A DNA stretch of 64,000 nt from the NCBI RefSeq assembly GCF_030272615.1, contig NC_081407.1:317654456-317718455 (forward strand), in the 5' to 3' direction. The position numbers were made by a program, and so were the translations under genes. This document shows, piece after piece, positions 9,791 to 19,560 of this stretch. The notes under the pieces were generated by a model that made no database searches, was not told the DNA's origin, and saw only the letters and a program-made list of their open reading frames with translations. This DNA is from Cryptomeria japonica (Eukaryota > Streptophyta > Pinopsida > Cupressales > Cupressaceae). Each line of letters begins with the position of its first letter. The first letter of the stretch is position 1.

Positions 9791-10594
9791 TTACATGGTT
9801 AAAGTTACTTGACAAGAATTGTTTCCCTTCGGGCATTTTATACATGAAATTTATGGCTTAATAATCCAGTACACATAAATGTAAATTTGCCCGATTGAAT
9901 CAATTGAATATCAATTCCTTTGTTTTTTTTATTAATTTGTAATAATGGTTCAATTTCTTCAATTGTTCGCTCTTCACTCATGTGTAATCTTGTAAGTGGA
10001 CAAAATTGTGGGATCCACATTTCCCTTGTCTTTCTTTCTTGGGGTGGTGTTGGAGTCTTTGGGAGATCTCCATAATACTATAAACCTTTTACACATGTTG
10101 TAGGTGTTGTGTGCCCACAAGATAGAATCCCAATTTTGGACGAGTCATTTTTTACAATTTTGGGTTCAAATTTTTTCATGTACAATTCTGAATTTAGTGG
10201 GAACCAAACTCTAACTTGGTCATTAGCCAAGATATCAATACTTGGTAGAGACTAAATTTATTATCAAGGACTCTAGCACCAAATATGGACTCTAGTGATA
10301 GAATAAGAAACTTATGCTTCAAGGGTGATAGTTTCCTCCCTAGGTGCTAGTGTCCTCTCTAGACACTAGTGCTTGGGTTCATCATTTTGTCATCCAATTA
10401 GATCTTCTAATTTTCTCTCAGGGAAAACTTGTTTATGAAATTCATCCCCTTTGACCTCCCAAGTCTTCCCACAAATTTTTTCATCAATGAGTCATACATC
10501 AAGATTTAGGGCATCTCCTTGCTATGGGAAGCATGGTTTTTTTTCTAGAAGTGACATGTCATTCCAATTGGTGGAGGGTTTGTACCTCCTAATT

Positions 10595-10702
10595 AACAAA
10601 ACTCTTATGAAGGTTGGTCATTGGGTTACATATTTTTTACGTTCATTGAACAAAACTTTTATGAAGGTTGGCCCTTGGGTTACATATTTTCTAAGTTCAT
10701 TG
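10595..10702 (+). repeat. 54 bp tandem duplication
   Basis: Two adjacent copies of a unit beginning AACAAAACT(C/T)TTATGAAGG, starting at about 10595 and 10649, with a few mismatches. It lies just left of element A and has no visible coding role. Confidence 0.7.
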
Positions 10703-10794
10703 TTTTAGTGGATTAGAGGTGAGTGTACCCTCATTCCACTCCTTGTTTGGAAACTTTATAGTTTCATCATCTAGTTGAGTGGTGTTAGCTATTA

Positions 10795-10799
10795 GAAAT
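10795..10799. repeat. Target-site duplication of element A, left copy (GAAAT)
   Basis: GAAAT directly precedes the left LTR and is repeated at 17527-17531 directly after the right LTR. A 5 bp duplication is the standard product of LTR-element integration. Confidence 0.85.
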
Positions 10800-11552
10800 T
10801 GTTAGGATTCCCAAAGATACTGAGAGGGGGGGTGAATCAGTATCTTGCCGGTTAATAGATTTTCTGACCTTATTAAATAAATTGCATTCCAAAACAATGT
10901 ACCGGTAAACAAGAATTAATGCAGTAAATACGAACAATAAGCACACCATAACACAAGATTTTTAACGATGAAACCCGGTGTGGGAAAAAACTCGGTGGGA
11001 TTTGTGACCTATTCACTCACTGGCCAATGAATGGATATTACTTACAATAGGGGCTTGCACATGCAGGAAGGCCAACTGCCTAAAGCTCACTGCTTAATTA
11101 CAAAAGGAAGTCACTGACTTACAAAATGGATTATGTAAATCCAATATAATGTACTGCTTTAATTCAGCATCTACTATGCCAGGTTTAGTACCGGTTTAAG
11201 CTCATACAATAACCATAAAACTTACTCCAAAATCTGCCTTAATATTCGCATGTTACTTCTGCAATAATCATCCCATGTCCGCATCTAAAAATGATCTACA
11301 AGATCTCATACTTATATATGATTCTTATTACAATATGTCTTGTCGGCTTACAAAAAGATATTACAATTAAATACAAAATGCAATAAACAAAATCTTGTTG
11401 GTTGGGGTGTTGGTAATCATCTTTGCTACTGCCGGTAAACTATCTATCAGTGTAGAGTCTGTCAGTTCCAATGCCATAAGATTGCAAGGTTGCCATTAAT
11501 GGCAATACCTTCAATCACCTACAATTTCTCATTGGAGTGTGCAATGCCAACA
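10800..11552 (-). repeat. 3' LTR of element A
   Basis: 753 bp, colinear with 16753-17526 with scattered substitutions and small gaps. It ends TGCCAACA on the plus strand and abuts the polypurine tract at 11553-11566. Confidence 0.9.
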
Positions 11553-11566
11553 ATCTCCCCCTTTGG
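11553..11566 (-). other. Polypurine tract of element A
   Basis: Minus strand AAAGGGGGAGATTG directly before the 3' LTR start TGTTGG. The same sequence is found at the same place in element B (59366-59379). Confidence 0.8.
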
Positions 11567-11777
11567 CATTGATGGCAACACCAATGAGAAAAATTCAAAA
11601 ATGTATCCAAAATTTGAAGTCCAAAAATCTTGCCAAAAACTGTGCCAAAATTGTGTGCTCCCCCTGAGCAGATGATCACTTATGTCCATCATTTTTCTCA
11701 TCTCTACTACTCCCCTGTTGGCATCAATGACAAAGGTTGTCAAAAATGTCAACTGAATGTAGTTCTCAGCTAGAACC

Positions 11778-12535
11778 CTATACCTGGTTTGTTATAATCT
11801 GAAATATGTCTGCTAATACAAAATTTAGGTTCTCAATGAACCTTTCACTATCCTTCAATGCTGCTTCAGTCCTTTGAATTGTACTGGTGAGGATGTGCAT
11901 TAGCTCTTCTGGTGTCTTTAGTCCTGGAACATGTGCCTTTGAGATCTCTTTTCTCAAAGAGATGAGGTTGTCAAGTTTAGGACCAAGTCTGCATTTAAGC
12001 TCTTTAGCCTTGAACTTTATTCTTTCCTTTTCCTTCTCCAATTTCTCAAGTTTATCCTCGAATTCAGCTATTTGCTGCTCTATAACCGATATTAGTTAGG
12101 TGAACCGATGAGATTATCAACAATATCATTTATTTCTTTATGTGCTTCACTGATTTTCTTGTCTATATCCACTATCAAAATATCAGTCTTGCATGTGTCT
12201 CTGTACAACTCTTTAAATTCCATTATTGTTTTGCTAAGTGTTGGTAATAGGGTATCAATGTGTCCCATGCACTTCTTTATTGTCTCATCAAAGAATTTTT
12301 CTTTTTCCTTATTCATTTTCTCACTAAATGTCTCCTCGTTTATTTGATCAACTGTTAATAGGTTGTCGGTGATATACTTAGACAATGTGTCTAATTGACT
12401 TAAAGAATCTTTATTTTCCACATTGCACTTGGGAGCTATCAATTTTAATAAAGGAATTGTATCATCAATAGCCTTATATGCCAGTGCATTACAATCTGTG
12501 ATTTTCTTGATGGAATCCAATAGTACCTCTGTCAC
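11778..12535 (-). CDS. Element A ORF2, C-terminal coiled-coil segments
   Basis: Two open pieces (12535-12092 and 12041-11778). Both are Lys/Glu/Leu/Ile-rich with heptad patterns typical of coiled coils. They end 212 bases before the polypurine tract. Element B has a coiled-coil piece at the same relative place (60325-59849), so the architecture is conserved although the residues are not. Confidence 0.5.
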
Positions 12536-12552
12536 ATTAGTCGGTCTGAATT

Positions 12553-13179
12553 TTAAGAACCAAAAGATTGTCCAACTACCTTAACAATCTGCATTATGTC
12601 GGTGTGAATAACCTCTTTGCTTGTATTGACCTCTGATAGGTCAATTTGTGTCTGCATCTCAACTAGCAAAGGCTTGGGTTTCTCAACAGTTGTCGGTGGC
12701 ACTATCTCAGTATGAACCTGTGATTCAACCTTTTTCTCTTCATGTTTCTCAGTGTGTACCTCAATTTGTTTCTTTGTGCTTTCTACTATCGGTTTCTCTG
12801 ATGAAGTCTTAGTATTCACTGTTGGTTTCTCAATATGCACCTCTGAACTATTCACTGTCGGTATCTCAATTGGTTTATCAGTCGGTTTCTCTAACTCAGT
12901 GGGTTTTTCAATGTGTGCACCAGTGGTACCAGTCACCATTCCAGAAGCCAGGGGATCAACTGATTGTTCAGTTTGTGTCTCAACCCCAATTTCAATATTT
13001 TCAATTGTTTGCTCTACATGTGTTTCCACTGCAATATTCTCAGTCAATGGCTCAATAGCCACATCTTTCTTTTCACCAGTAGTTTCCTTATCAACCACAA
13101 TATTTACCTCTTGTGTATCAATATTCATTGTGTATAAAACTTTTGAATCAGGATTGGTGTCCTCATGTGTTGATTCCAA
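12553..13179 (-). CDS. Element A ORF2, low-complexity Thr/Glu/Lys/Pro segment
   Basis: A 208-residue open piece of the second ORF, in frame with the upstream segment through 13339. It is rich in Glu, Thr, Val and Lys, with imperfect repeats of the kind H-I-E-K-P-T / E-K-P-T-(E/V/D). It looks like a flexible acidic linker and has no recognisable domain. The corresponding region of element B (60600-60780) is also low in complexity but not closely similar. Confidence 0.5.
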   Translation of the reverse strand: MESTHEDTNPDSKVLYTMNIDTQEVNIVVDKETTGEKKDVAIEPLTENIAVETHVEQTIENIEIGVETQTEQSVDPLASGMVTGTTGAHIEKPTELEKPTDKPIEIPTVNSSEVHIEKPTVNTKTSSEKPIVESTKKQIEVHTEKHEEKKVESQVHTEIVPPTTVEKPKPLLVEMQTQIDLSEVNTSKEVIHTDIMQIVKVVGQSFGS

Positions 13180-14316
13180 CTCAACATTATCAGTAGTCGA
13201 TGGTGTATTAACAGTCTCAACCTGTGGAGTATCAGAAGGAGGTAGGGGAAAATTATCTGTTACTTTTATGTTTGGAGGTCCACCTACCTTTCCTTTACCT
13301 TTGTCCTTATCCTTTTGGTAAACTTTGAGAGTTTTGTGTCATTTGAGCTCTTCTTGCTTTTCTTTCTCCACAAAGAAGATATCCCATTTATCCACTGTCT
13401 CTTCAGAGATTTCATTCACTCTTCCAACCATTAAACCTACATGTCGGTGACCACTAGAAAATACTGTCCCATTTGCCTCACTTATCAACTCATCAATTTC
13501 TTCTACTGATTTAACTGGATGAACTGCAAGCAATCTTTCTATCTTTATCTTCTTATCCAATTCCATAATAGCTAGTCTTTTTGCATCAAGTCTCCTATAC
13601 AAGTCACTTGGTAGATCATCTACAACTTCTATCAAAATTTTCTTGTAAATGTCTAAGTGTAGAATGATATTGTTTTCTATGCTTTCCTTTTCTTCATTAG
13701 TAAGAGTATCATACAGTTTACTGACATTAGACAAGTTTCCTTCATCTGTTATTTCATTTAAAAGATTATCTAAAGGAGGAATAACCTATTTTTCCTTCTT
13801 CTTCCTCAATGTCATTTTCTTTGTTGGGGGCCTTACTGCCTATTGTTTCCTTCTTGTTCTCTTGGGTGCAAGAGAGGGTACCGGTGAAGGTTTTCTTTTC
13901 CTTTCAACTCTCTTAAACTCGGCTGGGATTTCACTGTCAGATGAAGGTCCAACTGGTGAAAGATGAGCTTCCGGTTGTATCCCTTCCAAGTCACTTTCCT
14001 TAATACTAGTGATATTCAATATGTTTTCCTTGATTTCTTTGGCCTGTTTTGTTGCTTTTCTGATAGATTGTTCTCTTTTCTTCCTTCATTTAAGGGTTTG
14101 TACCTTTCTCTCAATGGATTCAACATTTCCAAATATTTCCTCTTTAGGTTCTCTAGGGGCTTCAAGTAGGGCTTTAGCATATGTCTCAATTATGTTTTCA
14201 TCTGCCTCATAACCCATTTATGTTACCCAAACAATTCTAGAAACCACGGCTTCCATCCAAATTTCATCTTTCTTTATAACAAAACATATTTCTTTCTGAT
14301 ATTTGTCAACTATGCT

Positions 14317-14931
14317 CTAAGATAGCCTTTCCCTTGTTTTCATTCTAGCCTTAAATGCTTGGAAGTATTCAATTATTTTGTTTTCCCTATCATCTCCCAT
14401 GCTGGTAAAGATATCCAAAAGTTGTTTACCTACCAGTATGTCAAAACCAAATTCTTTCCTACCTATATCAGGAACTTCCTTAGTAATGTATAGCATTAGG
14501 CACACAAGTAGATTACCAAATCTGAAAGTACATTTCTTATCACCTTTGATTTTCTTTACATTGTCAATCAATTCATCCTTCAACCATTCACATATGTCAA
14601 TCTTAGTGTTACTGTTCACCATGTCATAAGCACTCTTGATACATAAACTAGAAACAGAGTTTAATCTGTTAGCATGTGTAGTTTTGTATCCTAGTATCAT
14701 GCTAATGAATCTGACATTTATATCTTTCACATCATTGACTCTCAAGGATCTGTTATCATGGGTTGCACTAGTTAATGTCATCACAGTGTTGTTTGGAACT
14801 TTCTTAGTTTTGTCAGGCCTGCTACCGGTGGAAGGTAAGCCAGTCACTGCCCTAACTGCTTCTCTTGTGATCTTGTGGATGGAGTCAAGCCAAAATAATT
14901 CACCATGAACTCTACTTAACACAATTCTCAC
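14317..14931 (-). CDS. Element A ORF2, 'SRVHGE' domain segment
   Basis: The longest open piece of the second ORF (204 residues), and the part best matched in element B (62974-62126). Shared landmarks: I-V-L-S-R-V-H-G-E at the start, I-T-R-E-A-V-R-A-V-T-G about 20 residues later, a downstream R-L-N-S-V, D-I-C-E near residue 130, and then a hydrophobic helix (L-L-V-C-L-M-L-Y). The frame is open upstream and is joined by a frameshift near 14938 to the segment at 14928-15257, so the Met at 14931 is not a true start. I see no catalytic motif of RT, RNase H, integrase or protease. Confidence 0.6.
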   Translation of the reverse strand: MRIVLSRVHGELFWLDSIHKITREAVRAVTGLPSTGSRPDKTKKVPNNTVMTLTSATHDNRSLRVNDVKDINVRFISMILGYKTTHANRLNSVSSLCIKSAYDMVNSNTKIDICEWLKDELIDNVKKIKGDKKCTFRFGNLLVCLMLYITKEVPDIGRKEFGFDILVGKQLLDIFTSMGDDRENKIIEYFQAFKARMKTRERLS

Positions 14932-15257
14932 AACTTCCTTAGGAAATCAGGAATACTAAGTATTTCCACAAAACCTAGGGTTTCTATGATCTTATGTTCA
15001 GGTTTCACAATACCATTCTCATCACAAATTACAGTCCTATACATGTTCATAATTTCATCAGCACCTAGTTCCTCAATATGACAATGTATGTATATCCTAG
15101 GGTCTTCTGCATATGCAACTCCTTTGGGTATTTTAGAGAATGCACCTAGGGTATCATCCTGCTTCGCTACTTCGGGTATGATTTTGAATACGGGCCTAGG
15201 GCATTTAACCACTTCAACAAGGGCGTTTAACCACTTCAACAACAGTAGGGTTTGCAA
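14928..15257 (-). CDS. Element A ORF2, N-terminal segment
   Basis: Residues from about 20 onward (P-R-P-V-F-K-I-I-P-E) align by eye with element B: P-K-G-V-A-Y..Y-I-H-C-H-I-E-E-L-G here corresponds to P-S-G-V-V-V..Y-I-D-C-K-I-E-D-L-G there. The original start ATG is at 15285 in another frame, displaced by the 22 bp duplication. The segment ends at a TGA caused by the shift near 14938. Confidence 0.55.
   Translation of the reverse strand: MQTLLLLKWLNALVEVVKCPRPVFKIIPEVAKQDDTLGAFSKIPKGVAYAEDPRIYIHCHIEELGADEIMNMYRTVICDENGIVKPEHKIIETLGFVEILSIPDFLRKL
15201..15244. repeat. 22 bp tandem duplication in element A ORF2
   Basis: Units 15201-15222 and 15223-15244 differ at only three or four positions. 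Because 22 is not a multiple of three, the second ORF is thrown out of frame some 14 codons after its ATG. Confidence 0.8.
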
Positions 15258-15689
15258 TGAATTCAGGTGCAGAGGAGGAAGCCATTTATAAATACCTTAA
15301 TCTACCTTTAGGTTTGAATGCTTGAAATATTTTACTTCACTTCTCGTTGTGGGTGCTTTCGCTCAGGTTTTTCACGCTCTTAGGAAATTTGAATGCTCGG
15401 TGAGTGAAAAAGAGTGAAAAACACTTGCTTTATAATGTCTTTTCCTTCAACTACAACAATAAATGCCTGTCGGTTAAGTGAAAACTTAACTCATCTGTCG
15501 GTAAAGAAGCAATTCATCTTCTTACCATCAACCGAGGGTAAACTACATGTTTTTCAATTAGTTGCCATACCCCCAAAATATTTCTTTTCAGTTAGATGAA
15601 GAATCTCCTGTCGGTGGAGTGATACTCTGTTCTACCGGTGAAGGAATAGCTTCATTAACATTCTGATCTGACTTTCTAATCCATTGTTT

Positions 15690-16679
15690 TCAAAATTCTT
15701 GCTTTACCTCATCAACCTTCTCTTTACCTTTCAAACTGGGTCCTTTATTATTTGTTGGTAATGCCTTACTTATACAAAATTTTGCAATATGTCCAATCTT
15801 GTTACAAGCATAACAAGTCACATTGTTTTTCTGAATAGCCTTTCCATATCCTATGTCGATTTGTGTTCTGCATTGATTAGATAACTGACCAAATCTTCCA
15901 CAAACATAACATCTTACATTCATTCTGCAATTTTCTGAATTATGAACAATTTTGTTGCATTTTGAACATTGACCGGTGGGTGCATTAATGTTATGATAGT
16001 TTCTAGATCTACATTGATTTTCTCTATGACCATACTTGTTACAATTAAAGGCATTAGGTTGTCTTACCGGTTTACTGTGATCATGATTGTTTGCAGTACC
16101 GGAGCTTTCACCAACTTCAAAGCCAAGTCCATTAGTATCTCCATTAGGTTTCTAGTTTTTCAGCATATCATCAAGTTCTTCTGAAGTTTTCTTGAATTTC
16201 TCTTTATGTTGATTTGCAGTAGCCAACTCATTTTCCAAGAAATCCTTCTGTCTCATGAGTTCAGTTTTATCATGTTCCAAATGAATTAGATCTGTCTTTA
16301 ACATATCATTTTCATGACTGAGTCTTAGATTTTCATTTCCAGCATCATTGATTCTCCTAGCCAAGTCATCTTCATTCTTCTTTCTGTCTTCAGTGTCTTT
16401 ACAAAATCTCATAGTCATATTTTGCATCTCATTCCTCAAGGTCATGTTTTCTTGCTTCATCTTGCTTACAAGATCATTAAGAGTTTCCTTTTCATCATCA
16501 TCACTTTGTATCTTCTCATGAAGTTCTCTTCTTTTATTTCTAACAATAGTAAGATTCTCTTGAAGTCCTTGAATGATTTCCTCTAAAGCCTTTAGATCAT
16601 CTTCAAGTTTGATATTCTTCAACTTTTCTGCATCATAATCTGCAAGAGTTGTTTCCAATTGCTTTCTCAAGTTATCCAT
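15690..16679 (-). CDS. Element A gag: coiled coil plus four CCHC-like knuckles
   Basis: The likely start is the Met of M-D-N-L-R-K-Q about 70 bases after the primer-binding site. Residues 1-175 are a highly charged, heptad-rich coiled coil. A single TAG (near 16153) interrupts the frame, which continues to 15690. The second half has four knuckles: one lacking its first Cys (C-N-K-Y-G-H), then C-S-K-C-N-K-I-V-H, then C-Y-V-C-G-R-F-G-Q with His changed to Gln, and an intact C-Y-A-C-N-K-I-G-H-I-A-K-F-C. It ends in a Lys-rich tail. A gag whose N-terminus here is mainly coiled coil, without an obvious UBN2 domain, is unusual for copia. The role is presumably RNA packaging. Confidence 0.7.
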
Positions 16680-16731
16680 CTGTACCAGTGTTAGAATCTT
16701 CCTCAAGTTGTTAGGCTTTTGAAAAAAAAGA

Positions 16732-16750
16732 GGACCAGGATCTGATACCA
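16732..16750 (-). other. Primer-binding site of element A
   Basis: Minus strand TGGTATCAGATCCTGGTCC, two bases inside the 5' LTR. It matches the plant initiator-Met tRNA type (TGGTATCAGA..), the usual primer of copia elements. Confidence 0.8.
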
Positions 16751-16752
16751 AT

Positions 16753-17526
16753 TGTTAGGATTCCCAAAGATACTAAGAGGGGGGGTGAATCAATATCTTG
16801 TCGATTAACAGATTTTCTGACCTTATTAAATAAATTGCATTCGAAAACAGTGTATCGGTAAACAAGAATTAATGCAGTAAATATGAACAATAAGCACAAA
16901 ATAGAAAGCACACCATAACACAAGATTTTTAACGAGGAAACCCGATGTGCGAAAAACCTCGGTGGGATTTGTGACCCACAATATTCACTCACTGGCCAAT
17001 GAATGGATATTACTTACAATAGGGGCCTGCACATGCAGGAAGACCAACTGCCTAAAGCTCGCTGCTTAATTACAAAAGGAAGTCTCACTGACTTAAAAAA
17101 TGGATTATGTAAATCTAATATAATGTACTGCTTTAATTCAACATCTGCTATGCCAGGTTCAATATCGGTTTAAGCTCATACAATAACCATAAACCTTACT
17201 CCAAAATCTGCCTTAATATTCGCATGTTACTTCTGCAATAATCATCCCATGTCCGCATCTAAAAATGATCTACAAGATCTCATACTTATATATGAGTCTT
17301 ATTACAATACGCCTTGTTGGCTTACAAAAAGATATTACAATTAAATAAAAAATGCAATAAACAAAATCTTGTCGGTTGGGGTGTCGGTAATCATCTTTGC
17401 CGCTGCCGGTAAACTATATGTCGGTGTAGAGTCTGCCGATGTCGGTTCCATAAGATTGCAAGGTTGCCATCAATGACAATACCTTCAATCACCTACAATT
17501 TCTCATTGGAGTGTGCAATGCCAACA
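16753..17526 (-). repeat. 5' LTR of element A
   Basis: 774 bp. On the sense (minus) strand it starts TGTTGGCATTG at 17526 and ends ..GGAATCCTAACA at 16753. Near the 3' end is a C-run inside GATTCACCCCCCCTC. It carries several ACCGGT/CCGGT sites. It pairs with 10800-11552. Confidence 0.9.
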
Positions 17527-17531
17527 GAAAT

Positions 17532-18589
17532 TTCACTATTTGTGTCAATTTTTTAGTGTGTTGGAGTTGTTAAGTGTTTCTAGGTGTGGTTCGGAGGTTG
17601 ATGGTTCCCTCATCCCAACCTAGTTTTGGGTTGTGATATAACGCAAACATGAGTTAAAACCTGATCATTATTGCAATATCATCTACCCTCTTAAAGGTTC
17701 ATCATGGTGGATTTATATCACAATTGTTAATTTTTCTACTAGTGCCACCCTTCTTAGGTCATTTTTGTTTCCATTACCTTTGTGTTGTTGTCTCCCATAT
17801 GACACTTGTGTGCACATTATAGTGCAAGTATGACATGTTGCATCTTCGATGTTATCATTATTTCATGGAAAAAAATTATTCCATCAAATTTTCTCTTTGT
17901 GTTTTGGGTGGGGCCTATTACTAATCTACTCGATATACCTAATAAAATATTGACAACACTTGAATGTTGTCATACTAATACTATAAAAAAAATGGTCATC
18001 AATTAAAAAGTAAATCGATTAGCCTTAACCCTATTGAAGTTAATATCGGTCAAGACTTTATTCTACATTTGAATCCACTTTATGTATTATAAGAGTTCTC
18101 TAAATATGTCATCTTTGGATCAAACTTTTGTTCCACTTTTAATATTCCTTGGGACTTGATTTTATTATTCTGACATTTGATGTCTTTGCAAAAAGTCTCA
18201 CTTGCAAGTAGGATAGGTTCAATAAAATAGCCTGAACTTTATAGTAAGATCCTCCTACAACAAATTTCACAAGTAGAAACTCAACCAAAACGGAGGGGGT
18301 AAATGTAGTTACTATAAGAAGGGTGCATAATGAGTCAAAATCGATAGAAAAAAAAAAACATCCATAAATCTCCAAAACAAGAACAAGATAAAAATAAAAT
18401 GTCCTTCAGTGATTCCATCTCTAAATCTAGGAAAGGATAATGTAAATCTCTTACAATCATTTTCTCTTCTTCATTTTTAAATATTTGAATACTTGATTTG
18501 GCTGGCATACACTACATTGTGACACCTATAAAATATTATCTCCTACACTTGATTCATACTAGATACTATAAATATACATATGGGTAATG
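17532..18589. other. No gene seen
   Basis: AT-rich sequence without supported reading frames, perhaps flank of the decayed copia at 18590-19560. A 27 bp tandem duplication (TACATATGGGTAATGGTTCA) sits at about 18555-18610. Confidence 0.4.
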
Positions 18590-19560
18590 GTTCATTTATA
18601 CATATGGGTAATGGTTCAGTAATAAATGTTGAAAGGTTAGGATTGATTGATATGAATGATGAAGAAGTCAATAATTTTCTTTGTGTAGCTTAATTGCCAT
18701 CCAAATCACTCTTCATCTACCAAATTACACATATTGGTTTGAGGAAGTGATTTTATTTCACTATAGATACAGGCGCCATTTAGGATTTATAAGATGATTC
18801 CTTGGTTTTCCTTGGAAAGGTTATCCAAAATGAATTCTTGTTTATTTTTCATTCTTTGTGCTTGATTCACCTTCCAATGCTCTTCTTTCTTACTTGAATG
18901 ATGTAGGTAAATTATGGTATGAGAAACTTGGTCACTTTTATTGCTAGTACCTATATTATTTTAATCGATAAGTGGTTGACACATTTTCTCTAATATACTT
19001 TTCCATGATGTTTTCTATTGCTCTACCTTAGGCAAGCATATTGAAGAGAAATGTGACAAAAGTAAGGTAAGGAGAAGTTCAACAATTCTCAAGTTGATTA
19101 ACAATAATCTTGCGGGTTCCTTTCCTATTTTGTCATTTGGTAAATGTGGGTATATCCTCTCTCTTCACAATGGCCTTTTAATTTTTTAAAGGAATGGTTT
19201 TTGTTTTTATTTTCAACACTTAAAGACCCTAGTTGAGAAACAAATAGGGAAGGATGGCAAAATCCTTCACATGGCTAATGATCAAGAGTATTTCAATAAT
19301 TAAGAATTGTGTTCCACCAAAAGGAGTGGCCTTCAATACGTATAACCATAGTAAAATGTAGTAGTCAAATAAAGAATAGATTCTTCAAAAAGATGGCTAA
19401 TTGCATGGTGCAATCATAATCAAAAGAACCATAACATTGGGTTCAAGAAATCAGCTATGCTAACTACATGTGGGACTACACTCCACATAAAGCCTTAGAA
19501 GGAATCACTCCAATCAAGGTTTGAAGAGGTTTCTCTTACACATTGATTAAGCTTGCTTAG
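18590..19560 (+). pseudogene. Decayed Ty1/copia GAG-pre-integrase and integrase
   Basis: Plus-strand translation with several stops and shifts shows L-W-Y-E-K-L-G-H-F near 18910 (GAG-pre-integrase), G-K-H-I-E-E-K near 19030, F-G-K-C-G-Y-I near 19140, L-V-E-K-Q-I-G-K near 19230, and N-R-F-F-K-K-M-A-N then Y-T-P-H-K-A-L-E-G-I-T-P near 19380-19520. The order and spacing are those of copia integrase. No LTR was found, and no RT follows at 19560. Confidence 0.65.

Larger units (their letters stand above)
8131..10794. other. Anonymous AT-rich region with old repeat fragments
   Basis: I see no gene here. Short reading frames in this stretch are not supported by motifs. At 8200-8380 a phrase like 'cc(t/c)aaagca(c/t)tctagtc' recurs three times. 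At 9705-9730 a G-rich run is followed by TGTTGGAGAATATT, which resembles a polypurine tract plus 3' LTR start on the plus strand, but no partner is visible. A 54 bp unit is duplicated in tandem at about 10595-10702. Confidence 0.5.
11778..15285 (-). pseudogene. Element A second ORF: conserved protein of unknown function (decayed)
   Basis: Begins with ATG at 15285 (M-A-S-S-S-A-P). A 22 bp tandem duplication at 15201-15244 shifts the frame just inside the start, and another shift lies near 14938. With those allowed for, about 1,150 codons can be followed to 11778, with TAG/TGA/TAA stops at about 14317, 14220, 14090, 13845, 13785, 13339 and 12553. N-terminal part (15200-14317): L-S-R-V-H-G-E, I-T-R-E-A-V-R-A-V-T-G and a C-terminal hydrophobic L-L-V-C-L-M-L-Y. 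Middle: Lys/Glu/Pro/Thr-rich low complexity with I-E-K-P-T repeats (12553-13179). C-terminus: coiled coil. Element B has a recognisable homologue, so the ORF was under selection. I do not recognise the family. Confidence 0.65.
10800..17526 (-). mobile_element. Element A: complete LTR retrotransposon lacking RT/integrase
   Basis: Direct LTRs at 10800-11552 and 16753-17526 begin TGTTAGG and end CCAACA on the plus strand. They are flanked by the target duplication GAAAT (10795-10799 and 17527-17531). Minus-strand orientation is set by the primer-binding site TTGGTATCAGATCC beside the right LTR and the polypurine tract AAAGGGGGAGATTG beside the left LTR. Inside are a coiled-coil/CCHC gag (16679-15690) and a 3.5 kb second ORF (15285-11778). 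I find no RT, RNase H or integrase motif, so it is probably non-autonomous. PBS and PPT are of the copia type. The LTRs differ at many positions and by 21 bp in length, so the insertion is not recent. Confidence 0.85.

Noticed and set aside
12752-13321. A 189-codon plus-strand frame opposite element A
   Set aside because: It is the antisense shadow of the Thr/Glu/Lys-rich segment of the second ORF.
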